A stretch of DNA of 55,033 nucleotides from Candidatus Roseilinea sp. GTDB lineage: Bacteria > Chloroflexota > Anaerolineae > J036 > Brachytrichaceae. Shown one piece after another: positions 7,842 to 16,554 of this stretch. The notes beneath the pieces are model-generated. The model was not told where the DNA came from and did not search any database. It saw only the letters and a list, made by a program, of their open reading frames with translations. The position numbers were made by a program, and so were the translations under genes. How positions within the stretch are numbered: the stretch's first letter is position 1; each line of letters begins with the position of its first letter. The stretch spans positions 1-55,033 of the forward strand of contig JANWYN010000105.1 of assembly GCA_025055235.1 (NCBI GenBank), given 5' to 3'.

Positions 7842-8759
7842 TCATGAGCGCGATGAGAGGAACTTCTCCGCCTCCATGGCTGCCATGCAGCCGAAGCCGG
7901 CGCTGGTGATGGCCTGCTTGAACCAGTTGTCGTGCACCTCGCCGGCGGCAAACACGCCGGGCACATTGGTGTGCAGGCGCCTGTCCACGATCAGGTAGCC
8001 GTCGTCATCCATCGCCAATTGGCCTTTGAACATCTGCGTGTTCGGCTCGTGGCCGATGAAGACGAAGAAGCCGTCCACCTTCTCTGTCCACGTCTCACCG
8101 GTCTTCGTGCTCTTCAGCACCACTTCGCTCACCTTGCCGTTGCCGATGATGCGCTCCACGACGGCGCTCTTGATGAATTCGATCTTAGGGTTTTGCATCG
8201 CGCGCTGCTGCAGCACGGGGCCGGCGCGAAATTCGTCGCGGCGGTGCACGATGCGCACGCGCTTCCCAAACTTGGTTAGGAACAAGCCTTCCTGGAAGGC
8301 GCTGTCGCCGCCGCCGACCACCATGATCTCCTTGTTGCGGAAGAAGAAACCGTCGCAAGTGGCGCAGTAACTCACACCGCGCCCGACAAACTCATCCTCG
8401 CCGGGGATGCCCAGCTTGCGCGGCGTGGCGCCGGTCGCCACGATGACCGCTTCAGCCTCATATTCGCGGCTGGACGACCACAGCTTGAACGGCCGCTGCG
8501 AAAAGTCCACCTTCTCGATGGTCTCCTCGACCATGCGCGCGCCAAATTTCTCGGCCTGCTCGCGCATCAGCGCCGTCAGCTCCGGCCCTTGCAGACCGTT
8601 GGGAAAGCCGGGGAAGTTCTCCACCTCAGTCGTCGTCGCGATCTGCCCGCCAAACGCTGGGCCGACGAACACCAGTGGTTCGAGGAATGCGCGACCGGCA
8701 TACAGCGCCGCTGTTAGTCCGGCCGGCCCTGCGCCGATGATTGCCAGTTTGTCTGCCAT
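7842..8759 (-). CDS. trxB: Thioredoxin reductase
   Basis: A 305-residue FAD/NADPH enzyme that reduces thioredoxin. The FAD-binding GAGPAG is at residues 9-14, the redox-active CATC at 132-135, the NADPH-binding VVGGGDSAFQEG follows, and the second FAD motif is near the end (VPGVFAAGEVHD, with GE where most family members have GD). Length is normal. No thioredoxin gene adjoins it. It is divergent from the PASTA kinase at 8981, and the 221-bp spacer contains a structured repeat element. Confidence 0.94.
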   Translation of the reverse strand: MADKLAIIGAGPAGLTAALYAGRAFLEPLVFVGPAFGGQIATTTEVENFPGFPNGLQGPELTALMREQAEKFGARMVEETIEKVDFSQRPFKLWSSSREYEAEAVIVATGATPRKLGIPGEDEFVGRGVSYCATCDGFFFRNKEIMVVGGGDSAFQEGLFLTKFGKRVRIVHRRDEFRAGPVLQQRAMQNPKIEFIKSAVVERIIGNGKVSEVVLKSTKTGETWTEKVDGFFVFIGHEPNTQMFKGQLAMDDDGYLIVDRRLHTNVPGVFAAGEVHDNWFKQAITSAGFGCMAAMEAEKFLSSRS

Positions 8760-8824
8760 CTTACGTGCTCCGAATCAAGCGTCAACACAATTGCGGACCT
8801 GTCGCCCGCGGATTACTCTGTGTT

Positions 8825-8971
8825 GTGCATTCTACCGAAGCGCGCTGATTCCCGAGTGCATTTTCTGACGGGGCATTGCGCAGATTTGCGCAGCGGATGA
8901 ATCTGCGTGCCCTTGCCAATTGCGTCATCGGCGCGAAGCGGCTCCGCAATGCAGCGACGAGTAGAATGCGC
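8825..8971. repeat. Structured inverted-repeat element, copy A
   Basis: The ends are GTGCATTCTAC (8825-8835) and its near-perfect reverse complement GTAGAATGCGC (8961-8971). Inside lies the motif GTGCATTTTCTGACGGGGCA (8857-8876), also found at the ends of copies B and C, and a hairpin with stem 8878-8886 / 8900-8908 and a 13-nt loop. A second inner pair GCATTGCG (8874-8881) / CGCAATGC (8945-8952) could form instead. It ends 10 bp before the kinase start at 8981. Confidence 0.7.
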
Positions 8972-8980
8972 GAAGTCACG

Positions 8981-11026
8981 ATGAGCAGCTCTCAGTCCGG
9001 CGCCGGAAGCGCAGCATCGCACTTTACCGTGCTCAACGATCGCTACCGGTTGTTGGCCACGCTGGCTGCCGGCGGCATGGCGACGGTTTACAAGGGACAG
9101 GACACGCTGCTCAATCGCCTGGTTGCCATCAAGTTGCTGCGCGACCGGTATGCCGGCGATCCTCAGTTCGTGCAGCGCTTCCGCCAGGAGGCGCAGGCCG
9201 CCGCCAACCTCAACCATCCCAACATCGTCACGATCTACGACGTCGGCCGCGATGTGGTGAGCGGGCGGGAGCGCCACTACATCGTCATGGAGCTGGTGGA
9301 AGGCCAAGACCTGAAGCAGGCGCTGCGCTGGCGCGCCGCCAACGGCCACCCCTTCACCATCGAGGAGGCTGTGGACATCGCGCGCCAGGTCTGCGAGGGC
9401 GTCGGCTATGCCCACCGGCGCGGGCTGGTGCACTGCGACTTGAAGCCACAGAACGTCATGCTCACCACCGACGGCCGGGCCAAAGTGACCGACTTCGGCA
9501 TCGCGCGCGCCTACACCGCGATGCCGAGCACCGGCGAACGCGCCGACGTAGTGTGGGGCTCGCCGCAGTACTACGCGCCGGAGCAGGCCGCTGGCGCAGC
9601 GCCCACACCCGCCAGCGACGTTTACAGCATCGGCGTGATGCTCTACGAGATGCTGGCCGGCCGGCTGCCCTTCGAGTCGCCCGACCCCCTGCGCCTGGCC
9701 CAGATGCACCAGACGGCCTCGCCGCCGCTGCTGCATGCGCTGAACCCGAACGTCACGCCGCAACTGGAAAGCGTCGTCATGTGCGCGCTGGCGAAAGACC
9801 CTGCTCAGCGTTACCGCGACGCCGACCAGTTCGCCCGCGCGCTGTCGGCTTACGCCCTGCAAGGCGAAGCACAGACGCTGGTGAACCTGCCGCCGGTCAC
9901 GCCGCCTCCGGCCCCATCGCCCGCTGCCGCCTCGCGACCTGTTCCGCAGCCGGCGACCGGCGCGACGCGTGCGTCGAACCGCGCGCCCACGAGCACATCG
10001 AACGTCGCCTCGCCGCCGGCAGCGCCGGCTCAGACCGGCCCAGATGTGCTGCTGTGGCTGCTTGCCGCCCTCGCGTTCCTGTGCGTGCTCGGGCTAATCC
10101 CGCTCTACGTGCTGGTCTATCAAGCCTATCAGACGCCGCCCGCGCCGACGGCTACGCCACCAAGCGCCACCCCCGCATTACCCATCACGAGCGGCAATCT
10201 GAAGGTCAAGGCGCCGGCGCTGGCCGGCAAGACGCTGGAAGAAGCGACGCGCGAACTGGCCTTGCTCGGCCTCGGCATCCGCGTGGTCGAGGAGCGGCCG
10301 GACGGCAACACGGCGCAGCGCGTCGTGCTCGAGCAGCGCCCGCCGGCAGACGCGCTGGTGGACCCGGGCGCAGTGATCGAGGTCGTGGTTAGCAAGCCTG
10401 TCGAGGCGCGCGAAGTGCCCAGCGACCTGATCGGCCGCACACTGGATGCGGCGATCAGCCAGACGCTGGCCGCGCTCGGTTGGAACGTCGTCGTCACCGA
10501 AGTGCTGGACTTCTCGCCGCGCGGGGCTATCTTGGCCGTGCAGCCGCCGGGAGGCAGCAAGCTGGCCGTGAGTGAGACGCTCACGCTAACCGTGAGCAGC
10601 GGCGGGCGCATCGCGCTGAACGTGGACATGTGGCCGGTGACGCTGGAAGCGGTGACGTTGCAGCGCGCGGCTTACCTGCCCGGCCAGGCCGTGCAGTTTC
10701 GGGTGACCTGGCGTGCCAACCAGCCGGTCGGGCGCGATTACAAGGTGGGCTGGTATCTCTTCAACCCGGAGAAGACGAGCGTGCTGGCGCAGGGGGAAGA
10801 TCGCGCGCCGCAACACAACGGCCTGCCGGCGCCGACGTCGGCCTGGATCGGCGGGACGGTCGTCGAGGACACCTACGCGCTGCGCATCCCCGACAACCTG
10901 TCGCCCGGCGCGTATCCGCTGGCCATCGGGATGTATGACAGCAACGGCCGGCTGCGCGTGGTCAATCCCGGCAATGCCACAGCGCTGGATGACCTGGTGG
11001 TGCTCTACGACATCATCGTGCAATGA
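8981..11026 (+). CDS. Membrane-anchored Ser/Thr protein kinase with two PASTA domains
   Basis: 681 residues from the ATG at 8981; the upstream in-frame stretch is part of a repeat element. The N-terminal Hanks-type kinase has [11 protein letters not shown], Lys51 (VAIKLL), the catalytic loop HCDLKPQN (Asp153; HCD instead of the usual HRD) and DFG at 171-173. A Pro/Ala-rich linker leads to one membrane segment at about 352-375 ([21 protein letters not shown]). Outside the membrane are two PASTA repeats (about 405-470 and 475-540) and a C-terminal beta-sandwich of about 130 residues. PASTA kinases sense cell-wall material and control growth and division. The stop overlaps the sigma-factor start by ATGA, so kinase and sigma factor are co-translated. 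Confidence 0.93.
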   Translation: MSSSQSGAGSAASHFTVLNDRYRLLATLAAGGMATVYKGQDTLLNRLVAIKLLRDRYAGDPQFVQRFRQEAQAAANLNHPNIVTIYDVGRDVVSGRERHYIVMELVEGQDLKQALRWRAANGHPFTIEEAVDIARQVCEGVGYAHRRGLVHCDLKPQNVMLTTDGRAKVTDFGIARAYTAMPSTGERADVVWGSPQYYAPEQAAGAAPTPASDVYSIGVMLYEMLAGRLPFESPDPLRLAQMHQTASPPLLHALNPNVTPQLESVVMCALAKDPAQRYRDADQFARALSAYALQGEAQTLVNLPPVTPPPAPSPAAASRPVPQPATGATRASNRAPTSTSNVASPPAAPAQTGPDVLLWLLAALAFLCVLGLIPLYVLVYQAYQTPPAPTATPPSATPALPITSGNLKVKAPALAGKTLEEATRELALLGLGIRVVEERPDGNTAQRVVLEQRPPADALVDPGAVIEVVVSKPVEAREVPSDLIGRTLDAAISQTLAALGWNVVVTEVLDFSPRGAILAVQPPGGSKLAVSETLTLTVSSGGRIALNVDMWPVTLEAVTLQRAAYLPGQAVQFRVTWRANQPVGRDYKVGWYLFNPEKTSVLAQGEDRAPQHNGLPAPTSAWIGGTVVEDTYALRIPDNLSPGAYPLAIGMYDSNGRLRVVNPGNATALDDLVVLYDIIVQ

Positions 11027-11733
11027 CCCAGTGCCGGCAGCCAGCGCAACCGGCACGCGCGCCGTTCGTATATCGGTATGGCATGCTGACGCTGGCCATC
11101 GAGCGCACAGCCGTGACTCGCAACACCAGACCGAACCCGGCTGCCGGCGCGCCTGCGCTTTCGGAGGCCGACCGCGAGCGCGCGTACATCCGCGACGTGC
11201 TCGCCGGGGATGTCGAAGCCTTCCGGCCACTGGTCGAGGCCTATCAGGCGCAGGTCTACAACCTGGCCCTGCGCATGCTCGGCAACGAGCGCGAGGCCGA
11301 GGATGCTGCGCAGGACGCCTTCCTGCACGCCTACGCGCGCCTGGCCACCTACAAACCGGAGTGGCGCTTCAAGACGTGGCTGATGACGATCGCATCCAAC
11401 CTGTGCATTGACCGGCTGCGCCGCCGCAAGCTGGAGCCGCTCGCGTTCACCGACGTGGCGCAACGCGAGGCAGGCGACGAGGAGATCGAATTCACCAGCC
11501 GCGACCCGCAGCCGGACGCGGTCGTCGCGCGCAAACAACGGGACGAAGCGATTCGCGCTATGCTGCTCGAGCTGCCGGCAGAGGATCGCGGCATGGTCGT
11601 CATGTTCTATTTCAACGACATGAGCTACGAGGAGATCGCGCAGGCGACGCACACGACCGTTAGCGCGGTCAAGTCGCGCCTGTTCCGCGCCCGGCAGAAG
11701 ATGGCCAAGTCCAAGTGGGTAGAGAAGCTATGA
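11023..11733 (+). CDS. RNA polymerase sigma factor, ECF (sigma-70 family)
   Basis: 236 residues. Region 2 is AFRPLVEAYQAQVYNLALRMLGNEREAEDAAQDAFLHAY, with the core-binding and -10-recognition stretch LATYKPEWRFKTWLMTIASNLCIDRLRRRK. Region 4 is LPAEDRGMVVMFYFNDMSYEEIAQATHTTVSAVKSRLFRARQKM, a -35-binding helix-turn-helix. The ATG at 11023 overlaps the kinase stop; MLTLAIE at 11083 is a later alternative start, and the first 60 residues are not conserved-looking. It is coupled at the other end to its anti-sigma factor (ATGA overlap at 11730), giving a kinase / sigma / anti-sigma signalling unit. Confidence 0.92.
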   Translation: MTQCRQPAQPARAPFVYRYGMLTLAIERTAVTRNTRPNPAAGAPALSEADRERAYIRDVLAGDVEAFRPLVEAYQAQVYNLALRMLGNEREAEDAAQDAFLHAYARLATYKPEWRFKTWLMTIASNLCIDRLRRRKLEPLAFTDVAQREAGDEEIEFTSRDPQPDAVVARKQRDEAIRAMLLELPAEDRGMVVMFYFNDMSYEEIAQATHTTVSAVKSRLFRARQKMAKSKWVEKL

Positions 11734-12269
11734 ACGTCGAGGAATTGATGATCCAGGCGCTGGACGGCGAGATCGGCGCGGAAGATCGCGCCAGGCTGGA
11801 CGCCTACCTCGCCGGGCGGCCCGACGAGCGCGCCGAGCTCGAGCGCATGCTGGCGGTGAACGCGGCGCTGCGCGGCACGCCTGCCGCTGCGCCACCGGAT
11901 GGATTCGTCGAGGCCGTGCTCGCGCGTGTGCGCACCGCGCCGGCAGTCCGGCCGTTCAAACGCCGCTACATCGTCACGCTGGTCGTGGCGAACTGGGCGC
12001 TGGCTGCCCTCGTCTGGGTCTGCGCCGGCGCCGTGCTCATCGGCCTCACTGCACTGCTGGTGCAGGAGCCGCTGTTTCAGCCCATCGTGGCGCTCTGGCG
12101 CAGCGCGACGATTTCCCTCTCCGACATGCTCAACGTGCTGGCGACGACCGCCCGCACGCTCATGGCCCAACCGGCCGTGCGGTTGACGATGCTGGCTGCG
12201 ATGGCCATCGTGGCGATCTGGCTCGGCGTCCTGGTCAAGGTTCTGGCTCCTCGACACCGTCTGGCGTGA
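11730..12269 (+). CDS. Membrane anti-sigma factor for the upstream ECF sigma
   Basis: 179 residues from the ATG at 11730, which overlaps the sigma-factor stop. The N-terminal 60 residues (MNVEELMIQALDGEIGAEDRARLDAYLAG) match the helical cytoplasmic anti-sigma domain, without the zinc-binding HxxxCxxC of ZAS proteins. Two or more membrane segments follow (YIVTLVVANWALAALVWVCAG, VLIGLTALLV and MLAAMAIVAIWLGVLVKVL). It should hold the sigma factor at the membrane until a signal arrives; the PASTA kinase made from the same message is the obvious candidate input (inference). Confidence 0.85.
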   Translation: MNVEELMIQALDGEIGAEDRARLDAYLAGRPDERAELERMLAVNAALRGTPAAAPPDGFVEAVLARVRTAPAVRPFKRRYIVTLVVANWALAALVWVCAGAVLIGLTALLVQEPLFQPIVALWRSATISLSDMLNVLATTARTLMAQPAVRLTMLAAMAIVAIWLGVLVKVLAPRHRLA

Positions 12270-12422
12270 TGCAAGGTCGCATTTGCCGACGGGGCAAACG
12301 TACATGTTGGGTAGGGTGCGCGCTCCGCAGCATGCCATTGCCGCTCGTCATAGGCGCGGAACGGCGTCCGCGCCCTGTGGCGCGACGTTTTGCCCCTATA
12401 CGCGAATGCACCCCGATGCAAC
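12270..12422. repeat. Structured inverted-repeat element, copy C
   Basis: It starts directly at the anti-sigma stop. Left end: GCATTTGCCGACGGGGCA (about 12279-12296); right end, read on the minus strand: GTGCATTCGCGTATAGGGGCA is the reverse complement of 12392-12412 in two halves. The ends are imperfect inverted repeats of about 30 bp, flanked by TTGCA-like sequence on both sides. The middle has a perfect 8-bp hairpin GGCGCGGA (12353-12360) / TCCGCGCC (12367-12374). It ends 40 bp before the next start. Confidence 0.6.
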
Positions 12423-12461
12423 CCGGCGCGAGCGCATGCGTAAGGATTCAGCAGAGGAGCA

Positions 12462-13565
12462 ATGATGAAAACCTTGACCAAGATCTCGAGCGGGCTATTT
12501 GCAGCCTGCCTGCTACTTATCCTAACGGTGCTGCCGGCATCGGCACAGACGCTGACGCCACCGCCGACGGCTCCTGCGCCGGCCACGCCCATTCCTTTCG
12601 AGGACGACCGGCGCATCCTACGCGGCGATCGCGTCATCAGCGGCGAAAGTTTCGTGTTGCGCGCCGGTGAGACGCTGCGCGGCAACCTGACGGTCTTCGG
12701 CGGCGACGTGATGCTGGAAGCCGGTAGCCGGGTCGAAGGCGATATCAGCGCATTCGGCGGCAGCGTGGTCATCGCAGGCGAAGTCACCGGCGACGTGAGC
12801 ATCATCGGCGGCACGGCGAACATTGCCCCCACTGCGGTTGTCGAAGGCGACATCGTTCGGGTCAACAGCACAATCAACCGCGCACCGGGCGCAACGGTGC
12901 GTGGGCGAGAGACGACGATGGATGTGCCGTTCCTGCCGGAAGTGAGGCAGGTAGAGCGCACCGTCATCACTCTACCAATGCGCGATGAACGCGGGCCGCT
13001 CGGTTGGCTCTTCAGCCTGGTCGGCAGCGCCATCGCCGCGTTGTTCGGCGCGTTCCTGATTACGCTCGTTACGCTCGTCATCGTCGCGCTGCTGCCGGCC
13101 AACGTCGCGCAAGCGGCAACGACGGCGACGAAGGATTGGCTGGTGTCGGGCGCCGTCGGCGCACTCACCTTGATCGCCGTGCCGATCGTCGCAGTGATCC
13201 TAGCAATCACGATCTGCCTGCTCCCGATCGCGGTGTTGCTGATGCTGGCCTACGCCGTGGCCGTGCTGGCCGGCTGGGCGGTCTCGGCGACCATCGTCGG
13301 CGAGCGCGTGATGCGGGCGCTGAACCGTGCCGATTGGACATCGCTCGGGCGGGCACTGGCCGGCGCGGTGTTGCTGGCGCTGCTCGGCTCGGTTCCGCTC
13401 ATCGGCGGGCTGGTGGGGCTTGCCGCGTCTGCGCTCGGCCTGGGCGCATTGATCCTGACGCGCGCCGGCACGCAGCCCTACGTACCGAGGCCGGCGCCGG
13501 CGCAAGCGGCAACGCCTACGCCGCCGGACGAGCTACCACCGGCTGAACCGCCGAAGCAGAATTGA
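12462..13565 (+). CDS. Secreted/membrane bactofilin-like polymer-forming protein
   Basis: 367 residues. Signal peptide about 1-28 (LFAACLLLILTVLPASAQ), then a Thr/Pro linker. Residues about 45-150 are a right-handed beta-helix of short repeats (RGNLTVFGGDVMLEAG, RVEGDISAFGGSVVIAG, EVTGDVSIIGGTANIAP), as in polymer-forming cytoskeletal proteins. The C-terminal half has four hydrophobic segments (such as GSAIAALFGAFLITLVTLVIVALLP) and ends in a Pro-rich tail. GAGGAG before ATGATG is the ribosome binding site; 12465 is an equally good start. It is placed behind the sigma/anti-sigma run and may be one of its targets (inference). Unlike cytosolic bactofilins it is exported, so the polymer would be outside the cell. 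Confidence 0.8.
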   Translation: MMKTLTKISSGLFAACLLLILTVLPASAQTLTPPPTAPAPATPIPFEDDRRILRGDRVISGESFVLRAGETLRGNLTVFGGDVMLEAGSRVEGDISAFGGSVVIAGEVTGDVSIIGGTANIAPTAVVEGDIVRVNSTINRAPGATVRGRETTMDVPFLPEVRQVERTVITLPMRDERGPLGWLFSLVGSAIAALFGAFLITLVTLVIVALLPANVAQAATTATKDWLVSGAVGALTLIAVPIVAVILAITICLLPIAVLLMLAYAVAVLAGWAVSATIVGERVMRALNRADWTSLGRALAGAVLLALLGSVPLIGGLVGLAASALGLGALILTRAGTQPYVPRPAPAQAATPTPPDELPPAEPPKQN

Positions 13566-13609
13566 TCGCCCTTGTCGCTTCGGGATAGCCGCGCAGCCAC
13601 GCCCGTCGA

Positions 13610-13686
13610 AGGCCCCTGAGCTTGTCAAAGGCCCTTGAGCTTGTCGAAGGCCCCTGAGCTTGTCGAAGGGGCCCTGAGCCTGTCCG
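13610..13686. repeat. Four 19-20-bp tandem repeats between convergent genes
   Basis: Units of consensus AGGCCCCTGAGCTTGTCGA start at 13610, 13629, 13648 and 13667; the last is changed (AGGGGCCCTGAGCCTGTCCG). A single degenerate relative in the opposite orientation lies at about 7806-7833 (CTCGGCAGGCTCAGTTCACG). Similar CCTGAGC-TGTCGAAGG motifs are dispersed repeats in many environmental bacteria. Confidence 0.85.
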
Positions 13687-13789
13687 AATACCAACGTGTG
13701 GCCAATGTAGGCTAATTCATCTTCAAACGACATGCGCATGTCATTCGCCCGCCTCCTTCAGCGCACACCATTCTATGGCCGCGCTGCCT

Positions 13790-15793
13790 TTACCGGCCCG
13801 GAGCCGTGCTCGATTGCCGTCCGGGTGGGGTTGGGAAGATGCGAAGTGCGATCGGCAACAGCGCTCGTTGCTCCTCGGTCATATCACCCCTGATCTCACC
13901 CGCCGGATATGCCACCGTGTATACGTTGACGTAGAGCATATTGAGCAGCAGGCAATTCAGATCGCCGGGGGTGATGGCGATTTTGCCGGCCAGCGTGCCC
14001 GGGCCGAATGCGCTCGATCCAGAATACAGCGTATAGAGGATCGGCCCGTTTTGCCCCGGCGCGCCGCGATGGATGTGCACCGCAGTGACGACCGGCGCAG
14101 CGGTGTTGATGAGGATCTGGTAGCTCAACTCGGTGCGATTCGCATCGAGCACGAAGAAGGCCGAGCCGCTGGCCGTCGTCGTCACCGGCGGCGATTCGCG
14201 CGCGCCGGTCATCGCGCCGAAGTAGCGATCCGAAACGGCGACCGGGTAGATCTGCCCGCGAATCTCGCCGCCGGGATGATCGGTCGTGTGCACGTTGATG
14301 TAGTAGCCACCTGTTGTCAGCCGGTAGACCTGGTCGTTCGTCAACGTCACCACGCCCGTGCCACTCAGATCGAGGTTGAAGGCGATGCCGCCGGTTTCAG
14401 TGATCGTGCCGGTGTGAATGTGCATGCCGACGACGGTCGAGGTCATGCTGTCGGTGACGATCTTGTAGGTCAGCGCGTTGGTTAGTGAATCCAGCACCAG
14501 GCTGGCCAGTCCGGTTGCGGTGGTCGTGATGGGCGTGGGCAGTTCATTCGCGCCGCTCAGCTCGGCGCGGTAGGTGAGGAAGCGGCGCGGCGGCTCGACT
14601 TGCCCGCGGATTTCGCCGGTCGGATGGGCAACCGTGTGGATGTTGACGTAGGCGTTGGCCGTCAACAGATCAACGGCCGTCGTTGCGGTTACGATCGCCG
14701 TCCCGGCCAGCGGCGTCGCCGGGCTGAGCTGGCCGCCGCCGGCAGCTAACAGATCCACGACCACCGGCCCGTTCACGCCAGCCGGCCCCTTGTGGATATG
14801 CGCCATCGTTGCGCTGGGAATGCCGGTGACGGTCACTTCGAAGGGCAACCGGCCGGTCGAGCGCATCAGGTCGAACGTCGCTTGGCCAGAGGCCGCAGTG
14901 GTGACCGGGGGTACTTCGTTCGCTCCGCTCAAAATCGCGCGCAGCAGCACCTCGTTCGGGCCGAGTTGGCCGCGCATCTCGCCCGTAGGATGCAGCACCG
15001 TGCCCACGCTGACATACAGATTGCCGTTGCGCAGCGCAGTAACTCGAGTGGGCGAGATAGGCGATGTGCCACTGATGGGCGTTGCCGGATCGAGCGTGCC
15101 GCCACCTAACGTTAACAGGTCGAAGGCCAGCGGGCCATTCGAGCCGGCCGGTGCTTCGTAGATGCCGGCGATTGTCGCGCTGGGGACGCCGGTGACTTGC
15201 AGGAAGAAGGCGAACTGATCCTGGGCATCGCTGAGGAGGATGAGCGCCGAGCCGCTGTTCGGGCTGACCAGGGGCGGCACTTCGGCGTCACCGCTGAGTT
15301 GTGTGCCGAACGCGCGGATCGCCTCGCGCGGGAAGAGCTGGCCGCGCAGTTCCCCGCCGGGGTTGGCCGCGGTGTGCACGTTGACGTAGTAGTTGCCCGC
15401 GAAGAGATCGGCGACTTGGGCAGGCGTGAGATATACCGTGCCGCTGATCGGCGAGGTATCGCTCAGCACGCCGGCGCCGAGTAGGTCGAAGACAACCGGT
15501 CCGCTGGCGCCAATTGGGCCGCGATGGATGTGAGCAGCGGTCGCGCTGACGATGCCGGTCACGCTCAGCGTGTAGCTCAGCCGGCGCGTGGTGCGCTCGA
15601 ACGTCATGCGCGCCATGCCGTATGCGCCCGTAAACGGCACCGCCGGCGTTTCGTTGGCCTGCAGCAGCGTAGCGCGAAACTCGGTGAAGACCGGCCGGTG
15701 TGCGGCGTATGCCAAACGAGGCACAGCGATGGCGATGGCCAGCGAGGCGGCTACCAGCGTGCTGAACATCCCCCGAAATAGGATTGCTTTCAT
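13790..15793 (-). CDS. Secreted protein with five CHRD domains
   Basis: 667 residues with a signal peptide (about 1-30, LVAASLAIAIAVPRLAYA). Five tandem domains of about 120 residues each match the CHRD fold: each has AxHIHxGxxGxNGPV and ends with a variant of YVNVHTxxNPGGEIRGQ. The ends are at YVNVHTAANPGGELRGQ, YVSVGTVLHPTGEMRGQ, YVNIHTVAHPTGEIRGQ, YINVHTTDHPGGEIRGQ and YVNVYTVAYPAGEIRGD. CHRD domains were defined in chordin and occur in bacterial exoproteins; their ligand is unknown. AGGAGGG, 5 bp before the ATG, is a strong ribosome binding site. The C-terminus has LLPIALR, reminiscent of the end of the CAP protein at 42321. Convergent with the bactofilin-like gene. Confidence 0.93.
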   Translation of the reverse strand: MKAILFRGMFSTLVAASLAIAIAVPRLAYAAHRPVFTEFRATLLQANETPAVPFTGAYGMARMTFERTTRRLSYTLSVTGIVSATAAHIHRGPIGASGPVVFDLLGAGVLSDTSPISGTVYLTPAQVADLFAGNYYVNVHTAANPGGELRGQLFPREAIRAFGTQLSGDAEVPPLVSPNSGSALILLSDAQDQFAFFLQVTGVPSATIAGIYEAPAGSNGPLAFDLLTLGGGTLDPATPISGTSPISPTRVTALRNGNLYVSVGTVLHPTGEMRGQLGPNEVLLRAILSGANEVPPVTTAASGQATFDLMRSTGRLPFEVTVTGIPSATMAHIHKGPAGVNGPVVVDLLAAGGGQLSPATPLAGTAIVTATTAVDLLTANAYVNIHTVAHPTGEIRGQVEPPRRFLTYRAELSGANELPTPITTTATGLASLVLDSLTNALTYKIVTDSMTSTVVGMHIHTGTITETGGIAFNLDLSGTGVVTLTNDQVYRLTTGGYYINVHTTDHPGGEIRGQIYPVAVSDRYFGAMTGARESPPVTTTASGSAFFVLDANRTELSYQILINTAAPVVTAVHIHRGAPGQNGPILYTLYSGSSAFGPGTLAGKIAITPGDLNCLLLNMLYVNVYTVAYPAGEIRGDMTEEQRALLPIALRIFPTPPGRQSSTAPGR

Positions 15794-16303
15794 TCAAGCC
15801 CTCCTGTTCGTCGAGTCGCTGCAGGCCGATGCAACCGGCACACAGCGCCGACACTGGCGCGATGCGAATCGCGCTACGTTCCTAGCTCGGTCTTACGAAG
15901 GCGAGGCGTGCAGTCTAAGTTGGTCCCGAATGTTTTGACGTGGGTAGGGAACGCTCTAACCCATTCGGGCCATTCAGAGCGCGTCTACAGCGCGTCAATT
16001 CTTTTGGACACTCACTTAGAAGCAGCGATGGACGGCAGTCGCTCGACCGAACGCGATATAAGATTCGCGTAGTATAGCGCCGCTCCGAATCGCAGGGCAT
16101 TCGCATGTGGGGAAGAGTATTGCGCGTGGGGCGCGAACGCTGTTCCGCGCCGATCAAGCTAGCAGATCACGTTCTGCGAGTCGAAGTCGCAGGCAACTCC
16201 GGGCAGAGTCTGCCTGGCAGACTGGGTCGCCGAAGGGTGACTGCGCTGTGCAGTGCGCGACTTCCAATCGCTGCGTGACTTTCTCCCGGGCTACAATTTA
16301 GGC
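15794..16303. other. 510-bp gene-free region between divergent genes
   Basis: No convincing coding frame. CCCGAATG (15925-15932) is mirrored by CATTCGGG (15962-15969) around GTGGGT/AACCCA, giving a possible long hairpin. The stretch 16097-16135 (GGCATTCGCATGTGGGG, then ATTGCGCG) weakly resembles the ends of the structured repeat elements. Promoters for both flanking genes must lie here; only the TACAAT at 16292 is recognisable. Confidence 0.5.
16292..16297 (+). promoter_or_regulatory. -10 box close to a start codon
   Basis: TACAAT ends only 6 bp before the ATG at 16304. A -10 box at this distance puts the transcript start on or next to the ATG, so the message for the DUF2905 protein may be leaderless. 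No good -35 box is visible. Confidence 0.45.
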
Positions 16304-16549
16304 ATGCTTGAACTTCATCCCATTGCCCGGCTGCTGATCCTCGGTGGGATCGGCTTGGTCGTGCTTGGGCTGCTTGTGCAGGTCGTCACGAGCTTGTTGC
16401 CCGGCATCGGCCGGCTACCCGGCGATATCGTCATCGAGCGCGACAACTTCAAGCTCTACATCCCGCTCGGCACGATGATCCTGCTCAGCATCGCGCTCTC
16501 GATTCTGCTCAATCTCATCGCGCGGCTGTTCAACAGCGGCGGCAAGTAG
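16304..16549 (+). CDS. DUF2905 family small membrane protein
   Basis: 81 residues with two membrane segments (LLILGGIGLVVLGLLVQVVTSLL and LGTMILLSIALSILLNLIARLF) around the diagnostic GRLPGDIVIERDNFKLYIPLG loop, which identifies DUF2905. Function unknown in the family. The start at 16304 removes a non-conserved 17-residue extension. The TACAAT box 6 bp upstream suggests a leaderless message. Convergent with the HEPN/MNT pair, only 5 bp apart. Confidence 0.9.
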   Translation: MLELHPIARLLILGGIGLVVLGLLVQVVTSLLPGIGRLPGDIVIERDNFKLYIPLGTMILLSIALSILLNLIARLFNSGGK

Positions 16550-16554
16550 TCCGC

